From Flavobacteriales bacterium (lineage in GTDB: Bacteria; Bacteroidota; Bacteroidia; Flavobacteriales; Flavobacteriaceae), in NCBI GenBank assembly GCA_027065715.1, contig JAMONO010000027.1:1-50146 (forward strand): a DNA stretch of 50,146 nt, written 5' to 3'. Below the pieces are notes generated by a model, which saw only the letters and a list, made by a program, of their open reading frames with translations, ran no database searches and had not been told where the DNA came from. Positions 10,395 to 21,155 of the stretch are shown here, one piece after another (the first letter of the stretch is position 1; each line of letters starts with the position of its first letter). Both the position numbers and the translations under genes were made by a program.

Positions 10395-11813
10395 ATGAAA
10401 AATAAATTAAAAATGAAAAATATAATTTACAGCTTTTTAGGCTTAACAATTGTTGCCCTTACCCTTAATTCGTGTGTCAAAGATACGGATTATGCAACTC
10501 CGCAAATCAAATGCGAAGAACCCGCCATTGACGCTTCTCAAATGACCTCCATTGAAACGGTTTTGAACAACTGGCATGCGTTAAATCCCGGTGCTTACGA
10601 CAGAACCGTATATGAGTTTCCAGCAGAAGATAACACTCCCTTATATTTGACCGGTTACGTTGTATCTAATGATGAAACCGGAAACTTTTACAAAGAACTT
10701 TTTATACAAGATAACCCGACCGACCCGCAACATGCCGTAAAACTGGCAATAGACATGCGCAGCTTGTTTACCAAATACGACGTAGGACGAAAAATTTATG
10801 TTCAACTCAACGGTTTGGGGCTGAACAAAGTGCACGGCGAATACGTTATAGGTGAATTGGACGGGGGCGATATTATTAATATCAGAGAAAACAAAGCCAA
10901 AAAAATGATAAAAAGAGCTTGTGAACCCGCCGAAATATCTCCGAAAATATTGAATTCGCCCAACGAAATAACCGATGATATGATTGGTATGTTTGTGCAA
11001 ATAAACGATATGCAATTTGATAGAACCGAATTGGGAAAAACTTTTGTCGATCCGGCAGATAGTTATGACAGTCATCGTTTAATGGTAAATTGCAATGACG
11101 ACGCCGAACTTAAACTGGAAACCAGCACATTTGCTGCTTTTAAAGACAATTTGTTGCCCCAAGGAAAAGGAAGTGTAAAAGGAATCGTATCGCGTGATTA
11201 TCGCGATGACTACTATGTATTGCGAGTGTTAAATCCGCAAGCTTTCGATTTTACCGGTGATCGCTGTGATCCGCCCATGCTCGACTGCAACGGAACAAAT
11301 GTAGGTGGAAATACCGTAGTGTTTTTTGAAGATTTTGAATCGTATGCCTCTAACAGCACTTCCATACCGGGTTGGACTAATGTTAATATAACCGGAGGAA
11401 ATACTTTGTTTAAAGTAGGTAGTTACAGCGGTAACAAATTTGCCAAATGCAGTGCTTACAATACCGGCGAAAACCCTATGGAAGTATGGTTGGTAAGTCC
11501 GGCTATCAATTTGGACAATTCCGACGGCGAAATGTTGAGTTTTAAAACCAAAACCGGATATAACAACGGTGCCGCTTTGAGCGTATATGTTTCAACGGAT
11601 TTTACAGGTGATGTTTCAACAGCTACTTGGTTGTTGGTCGATGCCGATATAGCCGACGGACCTGCCACAGGCTACATGACCAATTGGGTTGAAGGAACCG
11701 CAGATATGTCTTGTTTGTCCGGCAATGTTTACATCGCTTTTCAATACAAAGGCGGCGACGGTGGCATAACAACCACTTTTCAAATTGACGATGTTAAAGT
11801 ATCGGCCAACTAA
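10395..11813 (+). CDS. DUF5689 / choice-of-anchor J domain lipoprotein
   Basis: Lipobox LTLNSC; YVVSNDETGNFYKELFIQD region; C-terminal FFEDFESY...WLVSPAINLD cleaved-adhesin-like domain. Confidence 0.75.
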   Translation: MKNKLKMKNIIYSFLGLTIVALTLNSCVKDTDYATPQIKCEEPAIDASQMTSIETVLNNWHALNPGAYDRTVYEFPAEDNTPLYLTGYVVSNDETGNFYKELFIQDNPTDPQHAVKLAIDMRSLFTKYDVGRKIYVQLNGLGLNKVHGEYVIGELDGGDIINIRENKAKKMIKRACEPAEISPKILNSPNEITDDMIGMFVQINDMQFDRTELGKTFVDPADSYDSHRLMVNCNDDAELKLETSTFAAFKDNLLPQGKGSVKGIVSRDYRDDYYVLRVLNPQAFDFTGDRCDPPMLDCNGTNVGGNTVVFFEDFESYASNSTSIPGWTNVNITGGNTLFKVGSYSGNKFAKCSAYNTGENPMEVWLVSPAINLDNSDGEMLSFKTKTGYNNGAALSVYVSTDFTGDVSTATWLLVDADIADGPATGYMTNWVEGTADMSCLSGNVYIAFQYKGGDGGITTTFQIDDVKVSAN

Positions 11814-11837
11814 GGTATCGATAAATGAAAATATATT

Positions 11838-11870
11838 AATCCGCTTGCTGTTTGGCAGGCGGATTTTTTT
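11838..11870 (+). terminator. Intrinsic terminator
   Basis: AATCCGCTTGC...GCAGGCGGATTTTTTT. Confidence 0.7.
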
Positions 11871-11983
11871 GTTATATCAAATCGATTTATAAAATAGTCC
11901 AAAATATTTTGTATGTCGTTTTGGTATGACTATTAGTTTCACTTCAAATCAATTGAGAAAAAATGAAAAGTCTATAAAAGCTT

Positions 11984-12544
11984 TCAAGAGATTGTGCCGA
12001 ATAAATTTATTTTTCGGTAGAAATATTTACCCGAACAACACAACAATAATCCCCAAACAATTCCGGCAATGATGTCTGTCGGATAATGAACACCCGTGTA
12101 TATACGGCTATACATAAACAACAGCCACCAAATTACCAATGCATAAATCCAACGTGTATATTTGCGAAGCAAAAAAATACTAAACCACACAAACAACGTA
12201 GAGTTGGAAGCATGTCCCGAAATAAAACTAAAATTATGCGGGTGCAAAAGTTCTCTTATTTGTCCTTCCAAAGCCGGATCTTGCGAAGGTCTTAGCCGAT
12301 GAAAATAAGATTTAAAAAAATCGGTGGTTTCATTGCAAATACCTAACAAAATAGCAAGATATACAATTGTAAACAAAGCTTTTTTCCAGCCCATATAGTA
12401 AAAATATGCTCCTATAATTATCAGGTATAAAAAAATCCAATGTCGTTGGTTGGTTACAAACAGCCAAAAATCGTCAAAGTGCGTATTGCCCAAATTATTT
12501 AAAAATATCAATATTTGTTCGTCCCAATGTAAAAGTTGTTCCAT
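11984..12544 (-). CDS. PAP2 superfamily phosphatase
   Basis: RLRPSQDPAL, FISGHASNSTLF, GVHYPTDIIAG. Confidence 0.9.
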   Translation of the reverse strand: MEQLLHWDEQILIFLNNLGNTHFDDFWLFVTNQRHWIFLYLIIIGAYFYYMGWKKALFTIVYLAILLGICNETTDFFKSYFHRLRPSQDPALEGQIRELLHPHNFSFISGHASNSTLFVWFSIFLLRKYTRWIYALVIWWLLFMYSRIYTGVHYPTDIIAGIVWGLLLCCSGKYFYRKINLFGTIS

Positions 12545-12843
12545 TATTGCCGTTTGATTGTATTGGTAATTTCTTCTTTGATGTTCATTATTTTTTTGGC
12601 ATCTTTCATTTCTTTTTTCAATTTTTCAATTGCCTCGGTATCCAAACCGGCTTTTTGAGTTTCTTTAAACATCTCTTTTTTTACACTGTTACTGGCATCT
12701 CTGAGTTGCCGAATGCCTTTACCTAAATTTCGGGCTATTTCGGGAAGTTTTTCCGGTCCGAAAATCAACAGCATGACAAAAAAAATGACAAATATTTCAC
12801 TATAACTGATAAAGAGTAACATGGGCAAATTATTTAAATACAA
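12544..12843 (-). CDS. Twin-arginine translocase TatA/TatB-family protein
   Basis: SYSEIFVIFFVMLLIFGPEKLPEIARNLGKGIRQLRDA. Confidence 0.88.
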   Translation of the reverse strand: MYLNNLPMLLFISYSEIFVIFFVMLLIFGPEKLPEIARNLGKGIRQLRDASNSVKKEMFKETQKAGLDTEAIEKLKKEMKDAKKIMNIKEEITNTIKRQ

Positions 12844-12990
12844 ATGATAAACACCGAAAAACTTTTTTACAAAGTTACACGATTTTTTTTTAACACTTTA
12901 AAATTTTGACGATACTTTCTTATTATACCAAGTAGCAAATTATTGTCCCTTAATTTTTACAGAAATATATCGGTTATTGCTATTGGTAGT

Positions 12991-13104
12991 TTATTTCTGT
13001 TTTTTTCGTTTGTTATCTTCTTGTTTTCTGAAAATGAATACGATAAGTCCCAGCAAAACAATGCCGGTAACGAATCCGGAAAGAGCAGTTTTTATTATTT
13101 CCAT
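12991..13104 (-). CDS. 37-aa single-pass membrane microprotein MEIIKTALSGFVTGIVLLGLIVFIFRKQEDNKRKKQK
   Basis: Complete ATG-TAA frame read by eye; start is 3 nt after the truA TGA (TGACACATG); one TM segment then a basic tail. Confidence 0.65.
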   Translation of the reverse strand: MEIIKTALSGFVTGIVLLGLIVFIFRKQEDNKRKKQK

Positions 13105-13107
13105 GTG

Positions 13108-13851
13108 TCAGCGTTTTAGATGTTCGGGATAAGTAATTTTTTCTAAAAAAAGTCCGTGTGCGGGTACCGAAAAACCGGCTTTGTTACGATTGCGTGCTTC
13201 GATTATTTTCACCATATCGGTCGGGGTTATTTTACCCAATCCGACATTGATCAAAGTGCCCGCTATTGCTCTCACCATATTACGCAAAAATCGATCTGCC
13301 GTAATGGTAAATACCAATTGGTCATTTTCCTTTTGCCAATATGCCTCTTCAATATGACAAATATACGTTTTGACATCGGTATGAGTTTTTGAAAAACTTT
13401 TGAAATCGGTAAAAAACAACAATGATTTGGCAGCTTCATTCATGGCTTTTAAGTCCAATTCGGGTTTGTAGTACCATGAAAAATCGTTCAAAAAAGGATT
13501 TTTTTTGGAATGTATGTAATATTTATACTGTCTTGAAACGGCATCAAAACGAGCATGCGCTTGATCTTGAACGGCAAATATTTGATGAATGGCAATATCA
13601 TGGGATAAAAATGAATTAAGTTTATAGACCAAATCATTGGGGTCAAAAATAAGATTTGTATCAAAATGGGCAAACATTTGACGGGCATGAACTCCGCTAT
13701 CTGTGCGTCCGGCACCGGTAATTGGGGTAGGAAAACGCAATAAGAGCGATAGGGCTTTTTCGATATTGTTTTGCACCGTATCGGCATTGGGTTGGGTTTG
13801 CCAACCGTGGTAACGAGTTCCCGCATACGAAAGTTCGATGAAATAACGCAA
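13108..13851 (-). CDS. truA: tRNA pseudouridine(38-40) synthase
   Basis: ELSYAGTRYHGWQTQPNADTVQNNIEKAL, GAGRTDSGVHARQMFAHF. Confidence 0.95.
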   Translation of the reverse strand: MRYFIELSYAGTRYHGWQTQPNADTVQNNIEKALSLLLRFPTPITGAGRTDSGVHARQMFAHFDTNLIFDPNDLVYKLNSFLSHDIAIHQIFAVQDQAHARFDAVSRQYKYYIHSKKNPFLNDFSWYYKPELDLKAMNEAAKSLLFFTDFKSFSKTHTDVKTYICHIEEAYWQKENDQLVFTITADRFLRNMVRAIAGTLINVGLGKITPTDMVKIIEARNRNKAGFSVPAHGLFLEKITYPEHLKR

Positions 13852-13886
13852 TTAATTGTATTTTTGTATTTATTAGAACAAAATTA

Positions 13887-14381
13887 ATGAAAAAAATTCT
13901 TTTGCTTTCCGACACCCACGGTCATCTTGATGAGGTCATGCTCAAATACATTAAACAAGCCGACGAGGTGTGGCATGCCGGTGACATAGGCAATGTATCG
14001 GTTACCGATCAAATAAAAAAATGGAAACCCGTCAGAGCGGTTTACGGCAATATTGACGGAGGTGATTTGCGTAAAGAGTTTCCCGAAAAACAATTGTTTA
14101 GTCTCGAAGGTGTAAAGGTTTTTATAATACATATCGGAGGTTATCCCGGACGATACACGCCCAAAGCTATTGAAATTATCAATAAGTTTTCGCCTCAATT
14201 ATTTATCTCGGGACATTCGCATATCTTAAAAGTGATGTATGACAAGAACAATAATATACTACACATGAATCCCGGAGCCGCCGGCAAAAAAGGATTTCAT
14301 CACAAACGCACTATGCTCAGGTTTGAATTGGACAAAGGCAATATTCAAAATTTGGAAGTGATTGAATTGGGAAACCGATAG
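13887..14381 (+). CDS. YfcE-family metallophosphoesterase
   Basis: LLLSDTHGHLDE, HAGDIGN, VYGNIDGG, FISGHSHI, MNPGAAG. Confidence 0.9.
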   Translation: MKKILLLSDTHGHLDEVMLKYIKQADEVWHAGDIGNVSVTDQIKKWKPVRAVYGNIDGGDLRKEFPEKQLFSLEGVKVFIIHIGGYPGRYTPKAIEIINKFSPQLFISGHSHILKVMYDKNNNILHMNPGAAGKKGFHHKRTMLRFELDKGNIQNLEVIELGNR

Positions 14382-14501
14382 CATGTCATTTATGTATTAA
14401 TATTGGCTGTTTACAAATTTATTTGGCACATTGGTAAAGTTTAATTTAAATAACTATGTTTTATAATTAAATTTACAATGTTAATTTAAAAAATATAAGT
14501 T

Positions 14502-15437
14502 ATGAAAAAAACAATTTTACTATTTGTAGCCTTTTTAATGGCAAGTTTAACCGGAGCACAAACCAATCACGGATTTAATTACAAGGCTTTGGTAACCGAT
14601 AATGGAAACCCTGTTGCTAACGCCATTATTTCGGTTAAAGTTAATATCAGACAAGGAAGCACTACCCGTTGGGCGGAAACCCACAATAATGTTCATACCG
14701 ATGCCAATGGTATTTTTAGCATTATTATCGGTGAAGGAACCCGAACAGGTGGCGTATCGCAATTTAAAGATGTCCCTTGGGGGTCAGGCAACTTGAAACT
14801 GACAATTTTGGTAGATACCGGAACAGGTTATGTTACATTGGTTAATAATGAAATTTTTAAATATGTGCCTTATGCCAAAACCGCCGAAAAAATCACCGGT
14901 GAGCAAGACAAATTAGGAGTAGGTGATTATCCAACTAATTCTGAATTAGTTAGATTTAAATACAATACTCCGATTTCAGGTCAAGATGTATTGGATTTGG
15001 AAATTGGCACAGCACCTTCATCAGGAACAGCACAGTTTATTGAATGTAACTTATCAAATAGCACTATGTTTAAAGTAGATCACAACGGAGATATTTATAC
15101 AAAAGGCGAATTGCACCATAATGATACCGGTGATGCCAATATGATGCCTATTGCTTATGGATTTATTTCAAATGATGGAACCATCAAAACAGGTTCCGGC
15201 AATTTTACGGTTGATAAAACCGCGGCCGGAGTATATAAAATAACTCTGAATACTTATACCGATATGAACCAATCTAATACTGTAATAATTGCCACTGCGG
15301 GATACAATTCCAGTCAAGTTTACGTTAGAGCTTATGTTCTTCCTACGGGAAATAATGATCATGTTTTTGTCAAAACTGAAAATTCATCGGGAACTCAAGT
15401 TGATAAAGCATTTAACTTTGTAATTTATAAAAAATAA
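14502..15437 (+). CDS. Secreted hypothetical protein with N-terminal Ig/carboxypeptidase-regulatory-like domain
   Basis: Signal peptide; GFNYKALVTDNGNPVANAIISVKVNIRQGS. Confidence 0.6.
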   Translation: MKKTILLFVAFLMASLTGAQTNHGFNYKALVTDNGNPVANAIISVKVNIRQGSTTRWAETHNNVHTDANGIFSIIIGEGTRTGGVSQFKDVPWGSGNLKLTILVDTGTGYVTLVNNEIFKYVPYAKTAEKITGEQDKLGVGDYPTNSELVRFKYNTPISGQDVLDLEIGTAPSSGTAQFIECNLSNSTMFKVDHNGDIYTKGELHHNDTGDANMMPIAYGFISNDGTIKTGSGNFTVDKTAAGVYKITLNTYTDMNQSNTVIIATAGYNSSQVYVRAYVLPTGNNDHVFVKTENSSGTQVDKAFNFVIYKK

Positions 15438-15446
15438 TTTAATGTC

Positions 15447-15929
15447 ATGAAATATTTATTTACATTATTAACATTATTGACTGTAAGTTTGGGATTTAGC
15501 CAAGTTGAATTTCGCAAAAGCAGTCTGTCAAGTGGTGGCGGTTCGGCATCAAGTGGTAACTTGTATATGGTTTATGCCATTGGCGAAATAGGAGTGCAAG
15601 AAACCACACAAGGTAACCTGCACTTGTCCGAAGGATTTGTAGGACCCGATATCGCTTCCATAGTAGGAATTGAAGATTACGGCGTATTGGAAGGTTTGAA
15701 AATATACCCCAATCCCGTTCGTAACAATCTAAGTATCCAATTGCCCGATTACGGCAATTATGAAATTTACTTGTTTGATATGACCGGCAAGCAATTGTGG
15801 CAAAACAATATAGAAGATGAAAATCAAGCTTCTTACAATATGTCCAATTACAAAACCGGTGTTTATATCTTAACCATAGTAGATAGACAAAACAAAAAAG
15901 CCAAAACCATTAAAATACAAAAATTATAA
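15447..15929 (+). CDS. T9SS type A sorting domain-containing protein
   Basis: Signal peptide and C-terminal IYPNPVRNNLSIQLPDYGNYEIYLFDMTGKQLW...GVYILTIVDRQNKKAKTIKIQKL. Confidence 0.88.
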   Translation: MKYLFTLLTLLTVSLGFSQVEFRKSSLSSGGGSASSGNLYMVYAIGEIGVQETTQGNLHLSEGFVGPDIASIVGIEDYGVLEGLKIYPNPVRNNLSIQLPDYGNYEIYLFDMTGKQLWQNNIEDENQASYNMSNYKTGVYILTIVDRQNKKAKTIKIQKL

Positions 15930-15950
15930 GAAGTTTCAAATTTCTTAATA

Positions 15951-15978
15951 AAAGCTGTCCGGTCGGGCAGCTTTTTTT
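15951..15978 (+). terminator. Intrinsic terminator
   Basis: AAAGCTG...CAGCTTTTTTT. Confidence 0.7.
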
Positions 15979-16029
15979 ATTGTATATTTTTTTATTACTT
16001 TTACATTCGCATATTAAGTCTGCTGCTTT

Positions 16030-16683
16030 ATGAACACTATCAATATTTTACCAATCGGATTTTCAAAAAAAGCCTTAAACAAATTGCAAAAAGCTTTGGG
16101 TAACACATTCGTGTTATTATCTTCCGACAACTTGAACACGGTTAAAAAAAAACATTTGATATTGTTAAACTGGAAAACCGATGATGTTTGTCAAAAAATG
16201 GCGGATATTACAAAAAACAATCATGCACAAAACATACCCGTAGTTTTATACACACCTTTGAATGAAACTTTGATATTGCAGTGTTTTCAAAACGGTATTG
16301 TAGATTTTGTCGATGAAAACTTGTCAAATGAATTGTTGAAAGCCAAACTCAAAGCTTTGATCAATTATCATAAAAAAATAAATACCGGCAAGAAAAAAAT
16401 CAAAATAGGAAGTGTTACCATCAATCCCAAAAAGCGAAAAGTAACCCGCAAAAACAAAGAAGTTGATTTGACAAAAATCGAATATGATATATTAAATTTA
16501 TTGGCTTCCGATCGCGGCAAAATATATTCGCGTGACGAAATTTACGAACATATCTGGGGCAGAAACGTAATTGTTGGTGAAAGAACCTTAGACGTACACA
16601 TGAATAACTTACGCAAAAAGATAGGTAAAAACAAAATTAAAACCAAAAAAGGCATAGGTTTTGGTATTAATCCCGATTTGTAG
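16030..16683 (+). CDS. OmpR-type winged-helix response regulator with degenerate receiver domain
   Basis: C-terminal EVDLTKIEYDILNLLASDRGKIYSRDEIYEHIWG...RTLDVHMNNLRKKIG; receiver lacks the expected Asp (LILLNW). Confidence 0.85.
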   Translation: MNTINILPIGFSKKALNKLQKALGNTFVLLSSDNLNTVKKKHLILLNWKTDDVCQKMADITKNNHAQNIPVVLYTPLNETLILQCFQNGIVDFVDENLSNELLKAKLKALINYHKKINTGKKKIKIGSVTINPKKRKVTRKNKEVDLTKIEYDILNLLASDRGKIYSRDEIYEHIWGRNVIVGERTLDVHMNNLRKKIGKNKIKTKKGIGFGINPDL

Positions 16684-16761
16684 TCTTAGTAAATACTTAT
16701 TCTTTTAAGAATTTTTATAAATCGATTGAAAATTAATTGTAAAGCCTTATTGAATTCTTAA

Positions 16762-17472
16762 TTAAGAAAAGATTTTACACAAATCGGTTCCACTACGTAT
16801 TTCTCTTATATTTTTCAAATTGAGATAAATCCGAGCCGGAAATTTTCCTTTCAAAATACATTGTTTATCTCCGGCTTCAATCCAACTACCTTCTCTAAGG
16901 GCAACCACAGGTATTTTGTTAAAGTGCAAATACTCCCTTAGACGAGTATCGCGAGTTTCACCCATGTGTTGCAACAAATCGGGTTCGGGATCGAGGTAGT
17001 GCGGATTGATGTTAAACGGAAATAATCCCAAAGTTTGATATGAAGGAACGGAAACTATGGGCATATCATTGGTAGTTTGCATACTTTGACCGGTAATGTT
17101 AGAACCGGCACTGGTTCCCAAATAAGGTGTGCCTTTTTGAATAGCGGTCTTCAACGGTTCCCATAAATTTAATTTATACAATTGTTGAACCAACAAAAAT
17201 GTATTGCCGCCTCCTGTAAAAATAGCTTGTGCCGACAACAAAGCTTTTTTCGGGTCATCAAATTGGTGCAAACCTTTAATTTCAATGTTTAATTTTTCAA
17301 AATACCGGCGTGCAATATCGGTATATGCCTCGTGTGTCAATCCGCTTGGGCGTGCAAAAGGTATAAAAACGATATGTTTGATACCGGCAAAAAAATCGGT
17401 AAGTGCCGGCGTCATATATTCCAAATATTTGCCGCCGTAAACGGTTGATGTGCTGGCAATGATTACTTTCAT
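16762..17472 (-). CDS. pepE: Dipeptidase E (peptidase S51)
   Basis: FTGGGNTFLLVQQL, YLGTSAGSNITGQSMQTTNDMPI, FNINPHYLD. Confidence 0.93.
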   Translation of the reverse strand: MKVIIASTSTVYGGKYLEYMTPALTDFFAGIKHIVFIPFARPSGLTHEAYTDIARRYFEKLNIEIKGLHQFDDPKKALLSAQAIFTGGGNTFLLVQQLYKLNLWEPLKTAIQKGTPYLGTSAGSNITGQSMQTTNDMPIVSVPSYQTLGLFPFNINPHYLDPEPDLLQHMGETRDTRLREYLHFNKIPVVALREGSWIEAGDKQCILKGKFPARIYLNLKNIREIRSGTDLCKIFS

Positions 17473-17473
17473 C

Positions 17474-20107
17474 TTATTGTATTTTTTTCAATACCAGTTC
17501 TTTGGCTTTTTGCAAGGCTTTGGGCAGACCTGCCGGATTTTTACCACCCGCTGTGGCAAAAAACGCTTGTCCTCCACCGCCGCCTTGTATTTCGCCGGCA
17601 GCTTCACGAACTATATTTCCGGCGTGTAAACCGTATTTTTCAATCAAATTTTTGGATATATAAAGACTGATAACAGCTTTGTTGTTTTGATGCGTGCCTA
17701 CAACGGCTACAATATTGTCGAGCTCTTTTCCAAACGAAAATAATAAGTCTTTGACGGTGGCACTGTCCAATTCGAGTTCTTTTGCCAAAAAGCGAATATT
17801 GCCCAAATCTTCAAATTCGTTTTTAAGCTGCGCTTGTATAAAACGTGCTTTTTCTTTTTTTAGTTTATCAATTTCTTTACGAAGTGCTTGATTGTCATTT
17901 TGCAAATTTTGAACACTTTGGGTCAGATCGGTTGGATTTTTAAGAATTTTTTTGAGCTGTTTCATCTCTTGATCTTGCTGCAAATAATAGTCTTTTACGG
18001 TTTTTCCGGTTATGGCTTCAATTCGGCGGATACCGGCGGCAATGGCACTTTCGCTCAGTATTTTGAATTGCCAAATATCACCGGTATTGGCAACATGCGT
18101 ACCACCGCATAGTTCGGCATGATTGCCAAATTTAATCATACGCACCGTATCACCGTATTTTTCGCCAAACAGTGCCATGGCACCTTCTTTCATGGCTTGT
18201 GCAATGGGAATATTGCGTTTTTCTACCAATGGCAATTTGTCATTTATACGGGCATTGACAAAATTTTCAACCTTTTGTATTTCATCTTCCGTCATTTTGC
18301 CGAAGTGCGAAAAATCAAAACGCAAATGAGTAGGTGCAACCAATGAACCTTTTTGTTCGACATGTTTACCGAGTACTTCTCTGAGAGCTTGATGAAGCAG
18401 ATGCGTAGCAGAGTGATTGGCAGCCGTTTTTTCACGTGCATCTTTATCGACTACGGCTTTAAAAAGTTCATTAACATTTTTGGGTAAAGTTTTTGACAGA
18501 TGAACTATCAGGTTATTTTCTTTTTTGGTGTCTGTAATGTAAGTAACTTCACCATTGGGGGCTTCCAAATAACCGCGATCGCCGACTTGTCCGCCACTTT
18601 CGGGATAAAAAGGGGTCAGATTAAAAACCAATTGATACATATCGCCGTCTTTTTTTGACGAAACTTTACGGTATTTGGTTATTTTTACCAAAGTTTCCAA
18701 ATTGTCATATCCTACAAATTCTTCTTCGTCATCTTCATTGACAATTACCCAGTCATCAGTCGAAATTTCTGCTGCCGATTTGCTGCGTTGTTTTTGTTTT
18801 TGCATTTCGGTTTCAAATTCGGTTTCGTCAAACGTATAGCCTTTTTCGCGCAAAATAAGTGCGGTTAAATCTTTTGGGAAACCATAAGTATCATACAGTT
18901 CAAAAACCTTGCTGCCCGAAATTTTATTGGACGAAGCTGTTTCAATGATGCGGTTGAGTAATACCAAGCCTTGTTCCAATGTGCGTAAAAACGACTGTTC
19001 TTCTTCACGAATTACATTGCTAACCAAGTCTTTTTGTTTTTGTATTTCGGGAAAGGCTTCACCCATAATTTGCACCAAGGTAGGCACCAGTTTGTATATA
19101 AAAGCTTGTTTCAAATTTAAAAACGTAAAACCGTATCTGATAGCACGTCGCAAAATACGTCTAATTACATAACCGGCTCCGGTATTGGAAGGCAATTGAC
19201 CGTCGGCAATTGAAAAAGCAACGGCACGCAAGTGGTCGGCTATTACGCGCATGGCAATGTCGGTTTTTTCGTCTTTGCCGTAAGTTCTGTTCGAAATATT
19301 TTCTATTTCTTGAATCAAAGGCACAAAAATATCTGTATCGTAATTTGATTTTTTTCCTTGTAAAACCATGGTCAAACGTTCAAATCCCATACCCGTATCG
19401 ACGTGTTTGTCGGGAAGCTTTTCCAAACTTCCGTCGGCTTTACGATTAAATTCGATAAAAACCAAGTTCCAAATTTCAATTACTTCGGGGTGGTCTTTAT
19501 TGACCAAATCCTTGCCGGGAATTTTGGCTTTTTCTTCATTCGAACGCAAATCGACATGTATTTCGGACGAAGGTCCGCAAGGTCCTGTATTGCCCATTTC
19601 CCAAAAATTGTCTTTTTTGTTGCCTAACAGAATTCTATCTTCGGATATATGTTGTTTCCAATAATTGTAAGCTTCGGTATCTTTTTCAAGTCCTTCATTT
19701 TCAGCACCTTCAAAAATAGTTACATAAAGATTGTCCGGATTTATTTTATATACTTCGGTCAGTAGTTCCCATGCCCAAGCTATAGCTTCTTTTTTAAAAT
19801 AATCGCCGAAACTCCAATTGCCCAACATTTCAAACATGGTATGGTGGTAAGTATCAAGCCCTACTTCTTCCAAGTCATTGTGTTTGCCCGATACACGCAA
19901 GCACTTTTGGGTATCGGCTATTCGTTTGTGTTCCGGAACTTTATAACCCAAAAAATACTCTTTAAACTGATTCATGCCTGCATTGGTAAACATCAATGTA
20001 GGGTCGTCTTTTAAAACAATAGGTGCCGAAGGGACAATTTTATGATCTTTTGACGCAAAAAAATCTAAAAAAGTCTGTCTAATCTCTTTGGAATTTAACA
20101 TTTTCAT
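17474..20107 (-). CDS. alaS: Alanine--tRNA ligase
   Basis: [60 protein letters not shown]. Confidence 0.97.
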   Translation of the reverse strand: MKMLNSKEIRQTFLDFFASKDHKIVPSAPIVLKDDPTLMFTNAGMNQFKEYFLGYKVPEHKRIADTQKCLRVSGKHNDLEEVGLDTYHHTMFEMLGNWSFGDYFKKEAIAWAWELLTEVYKINPDNLYVTIFEGAENEGLEKDTEAYNYWKQHISEDRILLGNKKDNFWEMGNTGPCGPSSEIHVDLRSNEEKAKIPGKDLVNKDHPEVIEIWNLVFIEFNRKADGSLEKLPDKHVDTGMGFERLTMVLQGKKSNYDTDIFVPLIQEIENISNRTYGKDEKTDIAMRVIADHLRAVAFSIADGQLPSNTGAGYVIRRILRRAIRYGFTFLNLKQAFIYKLVPTLVQIMGEAFPEIQKQKDLVSNVIREEEQSFLRTLEQGLVLLNRIIETASSNKISGSKVFELYDTYGFPKDLTALILREKGYTFDETEFETEMQKQKQRSKSAAEISTDDWVIVNEDDEEEFVGYDNLETLVKITKYRKVSSKKDGDMYQLVFNLTPFYPESGGQVGDRGYLEAPNGEVTYITDTKKENNLIVHLSKTLPKNVNELFKAVVDKDAREKTAANHSATHLLHQALREVLGKHVEQKGSLVAPTHLRFDFSHFGKMTEDEIQKVENFVNARINDKLPLVEKRNIPIAQAMKEGAMALFGEKYGDTVRMIKFGNHAELCGGTHVANTGDIWQFKILSESAIAAGIRRIEAITGKTVKDYYLQQDQEMKQLKKILKNPTDLTQSVQNLQNDNQALRKEIDKLKKEKARFIQAQLKNEFEDLGNIRFLAKELELDSATVKDLLFSFGKELDNIVAVVGTHQNNKAVISLYISKNLIEKYGLHAGNIVREAAGEIQGGGGGQAFFATAGGKNPAGLPKALQKAKELVLKKIQ

Positions 20108-20133
20108 TTCAATATTTTTTTTAACTTTGCAAC

Positions 20134-20154
20134 ATTACAAGCCAAACTTGTAAT
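20134..20154 (+). promoter_or_regulatory. Stem-loop ATTACAAG-ccaaa-CTTGTAAT followed by a T tract, in the alaS/M23 divergent interval
   Basis: Perfect 8-bp arms just downstream of TAACTTTG (20122-20129) and 30 nt before the M23 gene start. Confidence 0.4.
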
Positions 20155-20183
20155 TTTTTGGAGCAACAAAAATAAGACAAAAT

Positions 20184-21155
20184 ATGGCGAAACGGAAATT
20201 TATTTACGATCCCGAAACACTTTCTTATCAACAATTGGAAACCGGTTCAACCAAATGGATTATGGTTTTTATTGCCGGTGCTATTGTTGGTGTCGGGGTA
20301 TTTATGGTTTTGCTGTCTTCACCCAAAGCTTTTTTTCAAACCCCTCGCGAAAAAGAATTGGTTCGCGAAAACGAAAATTTGAAATTAAACTATGAGTTGC
20401 TCGATAAAAAAATGAAAAATATCGAATTGGTGCTCAATGACATCAAACAAAGGGATAATAATATATATCGAACTATTTTGGAAGCAGATCCCATTCCCGA
20501 TGATGTTAGAAAAGCAGGTTACGGCGGAGTTGATTTGTATGAAAACTTATCGGGTTATGACAATTCGGAATTGATAAAACAGTCTCTTAACAAAGCAGAA
20601 CAGATTGAAAAACAATTAGTTGTGCAATCCAAATCGTTTGATGAAGTTGTAAAGTTAGCCAAAAACAAAGAAAAAATGTTGGCCCATTTACCTGCCATTC
20701 AACCGGTACAAAATAAAGATTTAACTCGTATGGCATCGGGCTATGGTATGCGTATTCACCCTATTTTAAAAACACGTCGCATGCACTACGGTATGGATTT
20801 TACCGCCAAAACAGGAACCCCGATTTATGCCACCGGAGACGGTATTGTAAAACATGCCGGTTGGAAATCAAACGGTTTTGGCAAGCATGTGGTTATTGAC
20901 CACGGTTTTGGTTATGAAACTTTATATGCACACATGAGTAAAGTAGCCGTAAGAAACGGTCAAAAAGTCAAGCGCGGACAAATAATAGGATATGTTGGAA
21001 ATACCGGATTGTCGGCAGGACCGCACTGTCATTATGAAGTGCATGTTAATGGCAAGCGAGTAAATCCTATTAATTATTACTACAACGATTTGTCGGCTAA
21101 ACAATATGCCGAATTACGAAAAATGGCTTCCGAAGAAAATCAATCACTCGATTAA
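20184..21155 (+). CDS. M23 family metallopeptidase
   Basis: GYGMRIHPILKTRRMHYGMDFTAKTGTPIYATGDGIV, GFGYETLYAHMSK, GPHCHYEVHVNG. Confidence 0.92.
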   Translation: MAKRKFIYDPETLSYQQLETGSTKWIMVFIAGAIVGVGVFMVLLSSPKAFFQTPREKELVRENENLKLNYELLDKKMKNIELVLNDIKQRDNNIYRTILEADPIPDDVRKAGYGGVDLYENLSGYDNSELIKQSLNKAEQIEKQLVVQSKSFDEVVKLAKNKEKMLAHLPAIQPVQNKDLTRMASGYGMRIHPILKTRRMHYGMDFTAKTGTPIYATGDGIVKHAGWKSNGFGKHVVIDHGFGYETLYAHMSKVAVRNGQKVKRGQIIGYVGNTGLSAGPHCHYEVHVNGKRVNPINYYYNDLSAKQYAELRKMASEENQSLD

